The translations under genes and the position numbers were made by a program. Shown here one piece after another: positions 17,447 through 25,769 of a stretch of 64,000 bases of DNA (positions are counted from its first letter, which is position 1; every line of letters starts with the position of its first letter). This DNA is from CAXNKH01 sp049296795 (lineage in GTDB: Bacteria; Pseudomonadota; Gammaproteobacteria; Burkholderiales; Burkholderiaceae_C), in the NCBI GenBank assembly GCA_049296795.1, contig JBAQTC010000047.1, forward strand, positions 1 to 64,000. Reading direction: 5' to 3'. Below the pieces are notes generated by a model. The model did no database searches. It had not been told where the DNA came from and saw only the letters and a list, made by a program, of their open reading frames with translations.

Positions 17447-18379
17447 TCAAGCCGCTCCATGCGGCCCGGCGTTCTTGGCCTGAGCCACCGCAATCTGGGT
17501 ATAGGCCATTTTGAGCAGCTGACAACCCTCACTGGCCTGATCGCCCTTGCTGATCATCTGACCCAAGATATGCTCGTGCTCAGTCCTTTGTCCAGAAATC
17601 AGGTCGCGCAACATAGAGGCGGTAAACGGCGAACCCACCTTGGTCAGCATCTCACTGGCCTTGGCTCTGGGTGTATCGCCGATCGCATGGCCACAAGCCT
17701 TGGCAATCGAGCAGCACTCCTCATACATCGCCAGGCTTAATTCGGCCCCATAAGGCGTGGCGACGATTTCACCCACTGCGCCACGGCACAAGGTGGTCAT
17801 GCCCGCCAGGCTGGCCAGGAAAACCCATTTATCCCACAGCACCTGTTCGATATTTTCGCTGTAGGCGCTATCGAACTCGGCTTGTTTGCATAAGCCGATG
17901 AATGCACGGGCTAATGCCTCATGCTCTGGTGCTCGGTGTCCGACGGTCAGCATGTGCAAGTCAGTCAGCTGCTTGACCGCACCCGTGTCCGTGATCATGG
18001 CCGCGATATGCGCCACGCCACCCATCACCCTGGCTTTGCCAAACTGCCGATCCAAGGCTTCGATATGGGAGAGTCCGTTCAAAAATGGCAGCAATACCCC
18101 TTGGGTACTGGCACGGGCCAGAGACTTCAAAGAGTCTTCCAAATCAAACGCTTTGGGCGCCAAAATAATCAAGTCGTAATCGGACTCAAGCTGATCGGCC
18201 GTTAAGGACTTGGGTTGAACGGTGAAATTCCCCTTGGGGGTCTCAACGGTGAGCCCCTGAGCCTGGATCAACTTGTGACGTTTATCTCTGAGCAAAAAAC
18301 TTATATCGGCACCCGCCTGCATCAGCTTGGCACCAAAATAGCCACCAATACCACCAGCTCCAACGATCAATATCTTCAT
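17447..18379 (-). CDS. Ketopantoate reductase (PanE/ApbA) family oxidoreductase
   Basis: NADPH-dependent reductase of the PanE fold, 310 residues. The Rossmann motif GAGGIGGYFGAKL is at residues 7-19, the conserved Asn of FLNGLSH lies near 103, and the Lys of WDKWVFLAS near 182 is the usual catalytic residue. True PanE makes pantoate for coenzyme A. This gene sits in a carboxylate-uptake and catabolism region and has no panB or panC nearby, so a role on another 2-oxo acid is more likely. It lies 24 bp downstream of the racemase homologue on the same strand. Confidence 0.85.
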   Translation of the reverse strand: MKILIVGAGGIGGYFGAKLMQAGADISFLLRDKRHKLIQAQGLTVETPKGNFTVQPKSLTADQLESDYDLIILAPKAFDLEDSLKSLARASTQGVLLPFLNGLSHIEALDRQFGKARVMGGVAHIAAMITDTGAVKQLTDLHMLTVGHRAPEHEALARAFIGLCKQAEFDSAYSENIEQVLWDKWVFLASLAGMTTLCRGAVGEIVATPYGAELSLAMYEECCSIAKACGHAIGDTPRAKASEMLTKVGSPFTASMLRDLISGQRTEHEHILGQMISKGDQASEGCQLLKMAYTQIAVAQAKNAGPHGAA

Positions 18380-18403
18380 ACTCCAACCTTTTCCACTTAA
18401 AAA

Positions 18404-19498
18404 TTAAATTTTATATTTCGCCACTGCGTCTTCATTCCACTCGATTCCTGTTCCAGGGTCAGCGCGTGGTTTGGTTTTTCCTTCGACGATTTCAAGTGGG
18501 TTTTTTAATATCGGGTTGGCCCAATCCACATACTCTAACCAATGCGCTGTTGGCGTGACGGCCAGCAAATGGGCGCTGACTTCGGGGAACAGGTGGGTCG
18601 AGATCTCAATGCCTGCAGCCGCACCCAGGGCAGCCGCTTTGAGCCAGCCTGTGACGCCACCGATTCGCTCCAAGTCCGGCATCATGAGGTGGGATGATTG
18701 GGCCTGGATCGCTTCGGCCATGGCAAAGTGTCCGGTAAAGTTCTCTCCAAACTGCATCGGCGTCTTGAATACCCTGGATAGTTGGGCATAGCCGGCGTAA
18801 TCGTCGTGACGAATCGGTTCTTCGATCCAGTAAATTCCCTCATCGTCGATCATCTTGCAGCGTCTGATGGCTTCGGGCAAGGACAAGGCCTGATTGAAGT
18901 CCACCATGAGTTCAATGTCATCGGGCAACACCTTGCGTACAGCTCGGACAGCGAGCAAATCATCTTTTGCATTTTTTCTGCCCAGCCTCAGCTTGACGGC
19001 CGAAAATCCACCTTCCAAAAGTTCAAGGGCCTCGGCAGCGGCGGCCTGGGCCTCCATCAAACCTAGGCCACAACTGTTGTAGGCTGTCATCTCGCGCGGC
19101 GATGCACCCAGCAAGGTGGCCAAAGGCATTTGGGTGGCCTGCGCCATGGCATCCCAGCAGGCCACATCCACACCAGCAATGGCCATGGACACCAGGCCTC
19201 GCAAGCCAATCAGCCTAAACGCCTGATTCAGCATCTGGTTGATTTCAAGCGGGGCTAACTTCTTGCCCTTCAGTCGCGTGGAAATATCTGCCAGGATATG
19301 TTGAATGGCGCCAGCCGCCGAAGGCACGTAGCAAAACAAATACGAACGGCCGGTGATGCCCTCTTCTGTCAGCAGATCGATCAACATCAATGGGGCATGT
19401 GTGATCGTCAGGGCACTGGTGCCCAAAGGTCGGGCCATGGGAACCAGAACCCCAACGGCCTTGATCGAGTGAATTGTCAGTTGCGGCAGAACAAGCAT
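18404..19498 (-). CDS. Mandelate racemase/enolase superfamily enzyme with Lys-to-Arg change
   Basis: The 364-residue protein follows Pseudomonas mandelate racemase with a constant offset of +5 at the catalytic positions (comparison from memory). Metal ligands are Asp200 (MVDFNQ), Glu226 (WIEEP) and Glu252 (GENF). The His-Asp dyad is His302 (STHLFPE) and Asp275, and the general acid is Glu322 (HWLEYVD). The region GRSYLFCYVPS also parallels the mandelate-binding flap segment. The one catalytic difference is the KxK motif: here it is Lys169-Leu-Arg171, so the residue equal to Lys166, the base for the S enantiomer, is Arg. Racemisation may therefore be impaired, or the enzyme may have a different one-sided reaction. 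The adjacent PanE-like reductase, lactonase and Bug receptors suggest acid catabolism. Confidence 0.85.
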   Translation of the reverse strand: MLVLPQLTIHSIKAVGVLVPMARPLGTSALTITHAPLMLIDLLTEEGITGRSYLFCYVPSAAGAIQHILADISTRLKGKKLAPLEINQMLNQAFRLIGLRGLVSMAIAGVDVACWDAMAQATQMPLATLLGASPREMTAYNSCGLGLMEAQAAAAEALELLEGGFSAVKLRLGRKNAKDDLLAVRAVRKVLPDDIELMVDFNQALSLPEAIRRCKMIDDEGIYWIEEPIRHDDYAGYAQLSRVFKTPMQFGENFTGHFAMAEAIQAQSSHLMMPDLERIGGVTGWLKAAALGAAAGIEISTHLFPEVSAHLLAVTPTAHWLEYVDWANPILKNPLEIVEGKTKPRADPGTGIEWNEDAVAKYKI

Positions 19499-19551
19499 AT
19501 CGACTTCCCTCTTGAGTTAGCCCTAAATTTACTTTTTCAGCGCAGCAAACA

Positions 19552-19580
19552 AAAAGGGTTAGCAAGCTGCTAACCCTTTT
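19552..19580 (-). terminator. Rho-independent terminator of tRNA-Pro
   Basis: Perfect 13-bp arms, aaaagggttagca and tgctaaccctttt, with a 3-base loop. It lies just downstream of tRNA-Pro on the minus strand; the T-run supports termination of that transcript. Confidence 0.8.
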
Positions 19581-19586
19581 GTTTAT

Positions 19587-19663
19587 TGGTCGGTGTGAAA
19601 GGATTCGAACCTTCGACCCCTTGCACCCCATGCAAGTGCGCTACCAGGCTGCGCCACACACCG
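19587..19663 (-). tRNA. tRNA-Pro (anticodon GGG)
   Basis: A 77-nt tRNA with acceptor CGGTGTG/CACACCG, the D-arm GGCGCAGCCTGGTAGCGC, an anticodon stem CTTGC/GCAAG and loop ATGGGGT, which places GGG at positions 34-36, plus an encoded CCA. Confidence 0.94.
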
Positions 19664-19674
19664 ATAAGCTTCGC

Positions 19675-19680
19675 ATTATA
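19675..19680 (-). promoter_or_regulatory. Putative -10 box of tRNA-Pro
   Basis: TATAAT on the minus strand, 12 bases before the mature tRNA 5' end, a normal spacing for a start of transcription a few bases upstream of the tRNA. It lies in the 3' end region of the MerR-like gene. No clear -35. Confidence 0.5.
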
Positions 19681-19701
19681 GCTGGTGAAGATGGTCGAGC
19701 T

Positions 19702-20151
19702 TCAGACCACGGCGTGCAGCAGATCACGAATTTCAAGCAGCTCACGGCGCAAAGCCAAGAACTGATCGGGTGCCAATTCAGGCCCCTCTTCAAACAACAT
19801 CTCTAGCTCAGAATCCGACTCCCCGCCTTCCATGTCGGCCATATCGACACCCTCTAACCTGACTTCGCCGTTGCGCCGTCGATCACGCTCGACTTGGAGT
19901 AATTCGTGCATCTTATTGCGTGCGCCACTGATGGTGAATCCTTGGTCATACAGCAAGTCTCGAATTCTGCGGATCATTAACACCTCATGGTGTTGGTAGT
20001 AGCGCCGGTTGCCGCGCCGTTTCATTGGCCTCAACTGCGTAAATTCCTGCTCCCAATAGCGAAGCACGTGCGGCTTGACACCACACAGGTCGCCCACTTC
20101 ACCGATGGTGAAGTAGCGTTTAACAGGGATCGGTGGGAGGGCTTTCTCCAT
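19702..20151 (-). CDS. MerR-family transcriptional regulator downstream of ihfA
   Basis: A small (149-residue) MerR-type protein with an N-terminal winged helix: RYFTIGEVGDLCGVKPHVLR, then YWEQEFTQLRPMKRRGNRRYY, the DNA-recognition wing. A dimerisation helix follows, then an acidic C-terminus without Cys ligands for metals, so it is not a mercury or copper sensor. Genes like this are regularly found after ihfA in beta- and gammaproteobacteria; the function is not established to my knowledge. The ATG at 20151 is used; an in-frame TTG at 20160 is possible and there is no strong ribosome site. It ends the translation operon. Confidence 0.85.
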   Translation of the reverse strand: MEKALPPIPVKRYFTIGEVGDLCGVKPHVLRYWEQEFTQLRPMKRRGNRRYYQHHEVLMIRRIRDLLYDQGFTISGARNKMHELLQVERDRRRNGEVRLEGVDMADMEGGESDSELEMLFEEGPELAPDQFLALRRELLEIRDLLHAVV

Positions 20152-20260
20152 TGAAATCAAGGTCGTAGCAGGGAAAGTTGCAAGGTTACTCTAAGTTTTA
20201 CAAGCTTGCTAGCTGAACAGTGATTAAAAAAAATAATAGCAGTCAAACCCTAGACTGCGG

Positions 20261-20602
20261 CTAACGTCCCTGATCCTGGATTTGTGCTTTGAGCTTGTGG
20301 CTGGCGTGAAAAGTTACGACCCGCCGAGCCTGGATCGGTATCGCTTCGCCGGTTCTTGGGTTGCGACCTGGCCGAGGGGCCTTGGTTCGAATCTGGAAAT
20401 TTCCAAACCCTGATAGTTTGACATCATCGCCTTCGACCAGGCTTTGTGCCACCAAGTCAAAAAAAGCCTCGGTCATATCTTTGGATTCACGTTTATTGAG
20501 TCCAATTTTCTCAAACAACAATTCAGCAAGATGCGCCTTGGTCAGCGCCTGGGTCTCTAAACTCTCTACCGTTATTTCCATATTTCCCTCGAACTCGTCC
20601 AT
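20261..20602 (-). CDS. ihfA: Integration host factor subunit alpha
   Basis: IHF-alpha pairs with IHF-beta to bend DNA sharply at specific sites. The 113 residues contain the HU/IHF fold with the beta-arm GNFQIRTKAPRPGRNPRTGE, where the Pro intercalates, and ALTKAHLAELLFEKIGL at the helical N-terminus. It starts 15 bp after pheT, as in most proteobacteria, so it is transcribed with pheST. The N-terminus is about ten residues longer than in E. coli, and an internal Met at residue 8 is an alternative start. Confidence 0.95.
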   Translation of the reverse strand: MDEFEGNMEITVESLETQALTKAHLAELLFEKIGLNKRESKDMTEAFFDLVAQSLVEGDDVKLSGFGNFQIRTKAPRPGRNPRTGEAIPIQARRVVTFHASHKLKAQIQDQGR

Positions 20603-20617
20603 AGGTCAAGACTCCTG

Positions 20618-23089
20618 TTACGCCCGTTGCCGAGCACCCAGATCCAACTGCAATTGTGCAATCACCGCCTGCACCGTCACTTCAATTTCATCTTCGCTCA
20701 AACCAGGCTCGTCCCGATTCAGCGTCAAACGAACCGCCAAGCTCTTCTCGCTGTGGCCGAGTGCAGCGCCCAGCGCTTGCTCAGAAACCACTTTAGGTTT
20801 AGCACGGTAAACATCAAACAAAACCGCATCGCGCAACAAGCCCTGAGTCGGCGCTGACCAGACGGACTGCATCAATGCGGCATGGCTGACGGTTTCGGCC
20901 ACGACAACGGCAATATCGCGCTCAACCGCTTGCTGCCTAGCCACAGGCATGAAGACGGGAACTTCGCGTTGAAGTACAGCGTCGAGATCGAGTTCAAACA
21001 TCAGCGGCGCCGAACTCAATTCGTAGGACTGACGCCAGCGCGGATGCAACTCACCAACATAACCAATCTCACGTCCGCTCAGCAACACCTTGGCACAACG
21101 TCCCGGATGCATGGCCGGGTGTTGGTCGGGTTCGAAAGTAGGCTTCAAGGGTGCAAGCAACGCCTCTACGTCACCCTTGACGTCAAAGAAATCCGTGCCC
21201 TGCTCTTTCCCACCCCATTGCAAGGCATCAGCACTGCCACACACCATGGCAGCCAGGCGCATGGGCTGGTTAAATCCTTCGACCGTGCTGTCGCTGTTCT
21301 TGACCGAAGCATCGCGCAAAAACACCCGGCCCAGTTCAAAGACACGAACCCGTTGAGCTTTGCGGTCGAGGTTGAATTTCAAGACCTGCAACAAGGAGCC
21401 CAACAGTGTCGAGCGCATGACACTCATTTGGCTGGCAATCGGATTGAGCAGTTTGATCGCGTTGGCATTGCCTGCCAGTTCGGTTTCCCAACGCTCGTCG
21501 ACAAAGCTGAAATTAATGGTTTCTTGATAACCCAAGCCCGCCATTGCATGGCGCACGGCGAATGGACTGCGTTCCCCTTCAAGCCGCATTTTTGCAGCGA
21601 TCGGTGCCTGCGGTGGGGTATGGGGCAACTGGTCGTAGCCGATCAGCCGCGCCACTTCTTCGATCAGGTCTTCTTCGATTTGCAAGTCAAAGCGGTAACT
21701 CGGTGGACTAACTTGAATCAGCCCTTCCGACTGCGTCAAAGGCAGGCCCAAACGATTGAACACATCAACACATTGCGCTTGGGTTACAGGAATACCGATG
21801 ATTTTGGCGGCACGCGCAACGCGCAACGTCACGCTCTGCGTCGGCGGCAGATTCACCACCAGATCATCGATCGGGCCACAAACCGTCTCCGCCCCGCCAC
21901 AGATCTGAAGAATCAGTTGGGTGATGCGCTCGATATGCTCCACTGTCAGGTTGGGGTCGACCCCGCGCTCAAAACGATGGCCAGCATCGGTAGAAAAGTT
22001 GTAGCGACGTGATCGACCCGCAATCGACTTGGGCCACCAAAAGGCCGCCTCCACGTAAACATGGCGGGTTTCATCCGACACCGCCGTAGCATCGCCACCC
22101 ATGATGCCGGCCAGGGACTCGACCTGGACCGCGTCAGCAATCACCCCGACTTGCTCGTCGAGCGTTACGGTGTTTCCATTGAGCAGCTTAAGCTGCTCAC
22201 CGGTCCGCGCCCAACGCACCTCCAAACCACCGTGGATTTTGTCAAGATCAAAAATATGGCTGGGGCGACCCAGCTCGAACATCACGTAATTGGAGATATC
22301 CACCAGCGCCGTAACACTGCGCTGACCACAACGCGCTAGACGTTCAACCATCCACGGTGGAGTACTGGCTTTAGGGTTGACATGCCGCAGCACGCGGCCT
22401 GAAAAGCGGCCGCACAAGTCTGCAGCACTGACCTTGACCGCCAGGGTATCCGGGCAAGCTACTTTGACAACCGGAAAATTCAGCTGCAACAGGGGTGAAC
22501 CGGTCAGGGCCGAGAGCTCACGGGCCACGCCATAAACACTCAAACAATGCGCCAAATTGGGTGTCAGCTTGAGCGTGAACAAGGTGTCGTCAAGCAGCAA
22601 ATGGTCCCTGATGCTCTGACCCACGATCGCATCGGGGGCGAGCTCGAGCAAACCGCCCTGCTCTTCAGAAATCTTGAGTTCTCGCGCCGAACACAACATG
22701 CCCTGGCTTTCAACGCCACGCAAATTCCCCAGCTTAATGAGCAAAGGTTTTCCATCGGCCCCCGGGGGTAACGCTGAGCCCACCAAGGCACAGGGCACTT
22801 TGATACCAACCCGTGCATTGGGGGCGCCACATACGATGTTCAGAAGTACGCTGTTGCCCGCCGCATCGAGACTCGCGGCGCCGACATCAACCTGGCAAAC
22901 CCGCAGGCGATCCGCATTCGGATGCACCGCCGTATGCATGATTTCGCCGACCACGACTTGTGTGAATGGCGGCGCAACGGGTCGCATTTCTTCGACTTCT
23001 AGACCCGCCATGGTGAGCGTTTCAGCCAATTGCTCGGTGCTCAGGGCCGGGTTACAGAATTCACGCAACCAAGATTCAGGAAATTGCAT
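20618..23089 (-). CDS. pheT: Phenylalanyl-tRNA synthetase beta subunit
   Basis: PheT is the large subunit of the alpha2-beta2 enzyme that charges tRNA-Phe. It supplies the tRNA-binding and editing modules. The 823 residues show the EMAP-like OB domain (about 40-150), the B3/B4 editing domain, B5, and the C-terminal ferredoxin-fold anticodon-binding domain (about 725-820). Length matches the family. It follows pheS by 64 bp and precedes ihfA. Confidence 0.96.
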   Translation of the reverse strand: MQFPESWLREFCNPALSTEQLAETLTMAGLEVEEMRPVAPPFTQVVVGEIMHTAVHPNADRLRVCQVDVGAASLDAAGNSVLLNIVCGAPNARVGIKVPCALVGSALPPGADGKPLLIKLGNLRGVESQGMLCSARELKISEEQGGLLELAPDAIVGQSIRDHLLLDDTLFTLKLTPNLAHCLSVYGVARELSALTGSPLLQLNFPVVKVACPDTLAVKVSAADLCGRFSGRVLRHVNPKASTPPWMVERLARCGQRSVTALVDISNYVMFELGRPSHIFDLDKIHGGLEVRWARTGEQLKLLNGNTVTLDEQVGVIADAVQVESLAGIMGGDATAVSDETRHVYVEAAFWWPKSIAGRSRRYNFSTDAGHRFERGVDPNLTVEHIERITQLILQICGGAETVCGPIDDLVVNLPPTQSVTLRVARAAKIIGIPVTQAQCVDVFNRLGLPLTQSEGLIQVSPPSYRFDLQIEEDLIEEVARLIGYDQLPHTPPQAPIAAKMRLEGERSPFAVRHAMAGLGYQETINFSFVDERWETELAGNANAIKLLNPIASQMSVMRSTLLGSLLQVLKFNLDRKAQRVRVFELGRVFLRDASVKNSDSTVEGFNQPMRLAAMVCGSADALQWGGKEQGTDFFDVKGDVEALLAPLKPTFEPDQHPAMHPGRCAKVLLSGREIGYVGELHPRWRQSYELSSAPLMFELDLDAVLQREVPVFMPVARQQAVERDIAVVVAETVSHAALMQSVWSAPTQGLLRDAVLFDVYRAKPKVVSEQALGAALGHSEKSLAVRLTLNRDEPGLSEDEIEVTVQAVIAQLQLDLGARQRA

Positions 23090-23153
23090 AGTCTTTAATC
23101 AGTTAGGGACAGGTTCGGCACAACCAGGGCTTTTGCTTGTCCCGCAAAGTACT

Positions 23154-24206
23154 TTATTTGAATTGCGACAGAAAACGGATATCACCATCGAAAAACAGGC
23201 GTAAATCACTCACGCCATACCGCAGCATGGTCAAACGATCGGGACCCATACCAAAAGCAAAACCGACGTGAATCTCGGGGTCGAGCCCCATGTTGCGAAT
23301 CACGTTGGGATGGACTTGGCCAGAACCAGCGACTTCCAACCAGCGACCGGCCAGCGGACCACTTTGGAACTGAATATCGATCTCGGCACTGGGCTCCGTA
23401 AAAGGGAAGAAGCTGGGGCGAAACCGCAGTACCAGGTCGTCGCTCTCGAAAAAAGTTCGGCAGAAATCCGTAAAAACAAATTTCAAGTCCTTGAAGCTCA
23501 GATTCTCCCCCACCCACAGCCCTTCACATTGGTGGAACATCGGCGAATGGGTGGCATCGCTGTCCACCCGGTAGGTGCGTCCAGGTGCGATCACACGGAT
23601 TTCAGGCATGGCTTGTCCCGCATCCAACAAAGCACGATGCCGTTTAACGTGTTGCACCGCATAGCGGATTTGCATCGGGCTGGTGTGGGTGCGCAGCAGA
23701 TTCGGTGCACTGGTCGAGCCACCTTCAACATAGAAAGTGTCGTGCATCGAACGCGCAGGGTGATCTTCAGGCGTATTCAAAGCGGTGAAATTGAACCAGT
23801 CGGTTTCGATCTCCGGCCCTTGCGCCACGTCAAAGCCCATGGAGCCAAAAATTCCTTCGATTCGCTCTAGCGTGATCGACACCGGGTGCAGCCCGCCTGT
23901 CCCACGCGAGCGGCCCGGCAGGGTCACATCCAATGCCTCGGCCTGCAACTGGGCTTGCAGTTCAGCCTCAGCCAGTGCCTGACGCCGCTGCGTCAAGCCA
24001 GCCTCAATTGCCTGCTTGGCTTGATTAATGGTTGCACCGCGGGACTTCTTCTCCTCGACGCTCAAGGCAGCCATGCCCTTCATCAACTCAGTGATGCGAC
24101 CTGCTTTGCCGAGGTAAACGGCCTTGGCATTTTCCAGCTCAGCCGGGTTGGGCGCCTGGGAAAAAGCAGCGATAGCGCTTTCAACGATGGCGTTCAAGTC
24201 ATTCAT
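23154..24206 (-). CDS. pheS: Phenylalanyl-tRNA synthetase alpha subunit
   Basis: PheS is the catalytic subunit for phenylalanyl-adenylate and tRNA charging. The 350 residues have an N-terminal coiled coil (about 1-90) that contacts tRNA and class II motifs 1-3: motif 2 is FRPSFFPFTEPSAEID near residue 270, and motif 3 is GFAFGMGPDRLTMLRYG near 325. The start at 24206 follows an attenuator-like hairpin (24235-24270), so expression may be tuned by premature termination. Confidence 0.96.
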   Translation of the reverse strand: MNDLNAIVESAIAAFSQAPNPAELENAKAVYLGKAGRITELMKGMAALSVEEKKSRGATINQAKQAIEAGLTQRRQALAEAELQAQLQAEALDVTLPGRSRGTGGLHPVSITLERIEGIFGSMGFDVAQGPEIETDWFNFTALNTPEDHPARSMHDTFYVEGGSTSAPNLLRTHTSPMQIRYAVQHVKRHRALLDAGQAMPEIRVIAPGRTYRVDSDATHSPMFHQCEGLWVGENLSFKDLKFVFTDFCRTFFESDDLVLRFRPSFFPFTEPSAEIDIQFQSGPLAGRWLEVAGSGQVHPNVIRNMGLDPEIHVGFAFGMGPDRLTMLRYGVSDLRLFFDGDIRFLSQFK

Positions 24207-24234
24207 AGGTTCTGACCGGTTCTTCGTTTCAAAT

Positions 24235-24270
24235 GAAAAAGGGCTAAAGCTTTTATCAAGCTCTAGCCCT
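24235..24270 (-). terminator. Terminator/attenuator between rplT and pheS
   Basis: On the minus strand AGGGCTAGAGCTT, a five-base loop, AAGCTTTAGCCCT and then a T-run form a near-perfect 13-bp hairpin (one mismatch). It would separate ribosomal-protein transcripts from pheST. In E. coli pheST is controlled by attenuation; no Phe-rich leader peptide is evident in the short upstream gap here. Confidence 0.65.
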
Positions 24271-24316
24271 CATTCTGTGTGTCAACTGCTACTTCCGCGG
24301 CAGAGGGACGTCTCTA

Positions 24317-24676
24317 TCAGGCAGCCAGTCTGGCCTTGACCTGCTCCACGATGCCAGCAAAAGCCGCTTTATCGTGCACAGCGATGTCGGCCAGTACTTT
24401 GCGGTCAATCTCGATCGAAGCTTTCTTCAGACCGTTGGCAAACTGGCTGTAGGTCAGGCCACATTCACGCGCTGCCGCGTTGATACGGGCAATCCACAAC
24501 TGACGGAAAACACGCTTTTTGGTGCGGCGATCACGGTAGGCATATTGCCCAGCCTTCATCACCGCCTCTTTGGCAATACGGAATACATTACCGCGGCGAC
24601 CGCGGAAACCTTTGGCAAGAGCCAGAACTTTTTTGTGGCGGGCGCGAGCCGTTACACCACGTTTGACGCGAGGCAT
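24317..24676 (-). CDS. rplT: 50S ribosomal protein L20
   Basis: L20 is an early-assembly 23S rRNA-binding protein and represses its own operon in several bacteria. At 119 residues it is full length, with the basic N-terminal arm MPRVKRGVTARARHKKVLAL and C-terminal globular domain. It lies 25 bp after rpmI, the usual infC-rpmI-rplT order. Confidence 0.98.
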   Translation of the reverse strand: MPRVKRGVTARARHKKVLALAKGFRGRRGNVFRIAKEAVMKAGQYAYRDRRTKKRVFRQLWIARINAAARECGLTYSQFANGLKKASIEIDRKVLADIAVHDKAAFAGIVEQVKARLAA

Positions 24677-24701
24677 GTGTTTACTCCTTGTTCGTCGTTA
24701 A

Positions 24702-24905
24702 TTAAATACCAAAGCCAGGCAGCATCTGTGCCACGTGACCCATATTGGTCTCATGCACTGCAACTGCACCGCGCAAATGGCGTTTATTTTTGGTGGTCTT
24801 CTTGGTCAGGATGTGACGTTTGAAGGCTTGACCGCGCTTGACGGTGCCACCGGGACGAACGCGAAAGCGTTTTTTCGCGCTGCTCTTGGTCTTCATTTTG
24901 GGCAT
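24702..24905 (-). CDS. rpmI: 50S ribosomal protein L35
   Basis: L35 is a small basic ribosomal protein; here it has 67 residues starting MPKMKTKSSAKKRFRVRPGG. The ATG at 24905 is preceded by AAAGGAG about six bases upstream. The open frame extends further upstream, but that part has no protein-like conservation and holds structured RNA. Genes infC and rplT flank it. Confidence 0.96.
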   Translation of the reverse strand: MPKMKTKSSAKKRFRVRPGGTVKRGQAFKRHILTKKTTKNKRHLRGAVAVHETNMGHVAQMLPGFGI

Positions 24906-24970
24906 TTCATGCTCCTTTTCATTGTGCTCGTGAGGCGTCTGGAAACCTATCCCAGACTTGTTGGCCCCGA

Positions 24971-25084
24971 GCCACTTCTTGTGGCGAGATTTTAATTCAC
25001 CACTTTTCTGGTGACGAGCTAATAGTTCGCCACCCGATACAAGGCCTTTCAGCCTTGTCATCTGCCACTGGACCAACCAGTGGC
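24971..25084 (-). promoter_or_regulatory. Tandem hairpins in the infC-rpmI intergenic region
   Basis: Five potential hairpins lie in the 187-bp gap: gccacttcttgtggc at 24971-24985, caccacttttctggtg at 24998-25013, an imperfect one at 25011-25033, CAAGGC/GCCTTG at 25040-25057 and gccactgg/ccagtggc at 25064-25084. The first two with their tails are diverged 30-bp tandem copies. This position is where L20 represses rpmI-rplT translation in other bacteria, so an RNA operator is plausible but not shown. Confidence 0.4.
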
Positions 25085-25092
25085 AAAAAACT

Positions 25093-25680
25093 TCAACCCG
25101 CTTCGGCCACCACCTTGGGTGCACCGCCACCAGGCTTCTTCTTGCCCGGCGCAATCATCATGACCATCTGCCGACCTTCGAGCTTGGGGAACTGCTCAAC
25201 GACGATCAGATCTGCCAACTCGGCGCGCATGCGGTTCAGCAGCGCCATACCAATTTCCTGGTGCGTGATCTCGCGGCCTCTAAAGCGCAGCGTGATCTTG
25301 CATTTATCGCCATCATCAAGAAATCGCTTGATATTACGCAACTTGATGTTGTAGTCGCCATCATCGGTGCCGGGTCGGAATTTAATTTCCTTGACCTCGA
25401 TCACTTTTTGCTTTGACTTCGCTTCTGCCGCTTTCTTTTGCTCCTGGTATTTGAATTTTCCGTAGTCCATCAAACGACAGACCGGCGGATTCGCCGTAGC
25501 GGAAATTTCAACCAGATCAACATCGGCCTCACCTGCCAGTCGTAGCGCCTCGTACAGGCTCACCACTCCCAGCGGTTCATTTTCCGGCCCCGACAAGCGG
25601 ACTTCAGGGGCCATGATTTCACGGTTCAGACGATGTTTACGTTCCTCGCGTTGACGGCGGTCGCGAATTTCAGTAGCGAT
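25093..25680 (-). CDS. infC: Translation initiation factor IF-3
   Basis: IF-3 prevents 30S-50S association and checks start-codon pairing. Conserved sequence begins IATEIRDRRQREERKHRLNR, which places the start at an ATC codon (25678-25680) with AAGGA seven bases upstream. No in-frame ATG exists before residue 23. The N-domain, the lysine-rich linker (about 85-100) and the C-domain, ending KKKPGGGAPKVVAEAG, give 195 residues. Use of AUU, AUC or AUA starts is known for infC and allows IF-3 to repress its own translation. It lies downstream of thrS, as in E. coli. Confidence 0.96.
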   Translation of the reverse strand: MATEIRDRRQREERKHRLNREIMAPEVRLSGPENEPLGVVSLYEALRLAGEADVDLVEISATANPPVCRLMDYGKFKYQEQKKAAEAKSKQKVIEVKEIKFRPGTDDGDYNIKLRNIKRFLDDGDKCKITLRFRGREITHQEIGMALLNRMRAELADLIVVEQFPKLEGRQMVMMIAPGKKKPGGGAPKVVAEAG

Positions 25681-25769
25681 GACTCAATCCTTCACAATAG
25701 TTGCCACAAACCCGTGGCGATAACTGTCCAATGCACGCGGTCAATTCACGATCAGGCCGATTTATAGGC

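Noticed and set aside
20882..22012. Long plus-strand open frame (376 codons) opposite pheT
   Set aside because: No domain, no promoter or ribosome site, and it runs wholly within pheT.
24906..25154. N-terminal extension of rpmI through the infC gap
   Set aside because: It would fuse unlike sequence to L35; the gap is better explained as structured RNA and the ATG at 24905 has a good ribosome site.
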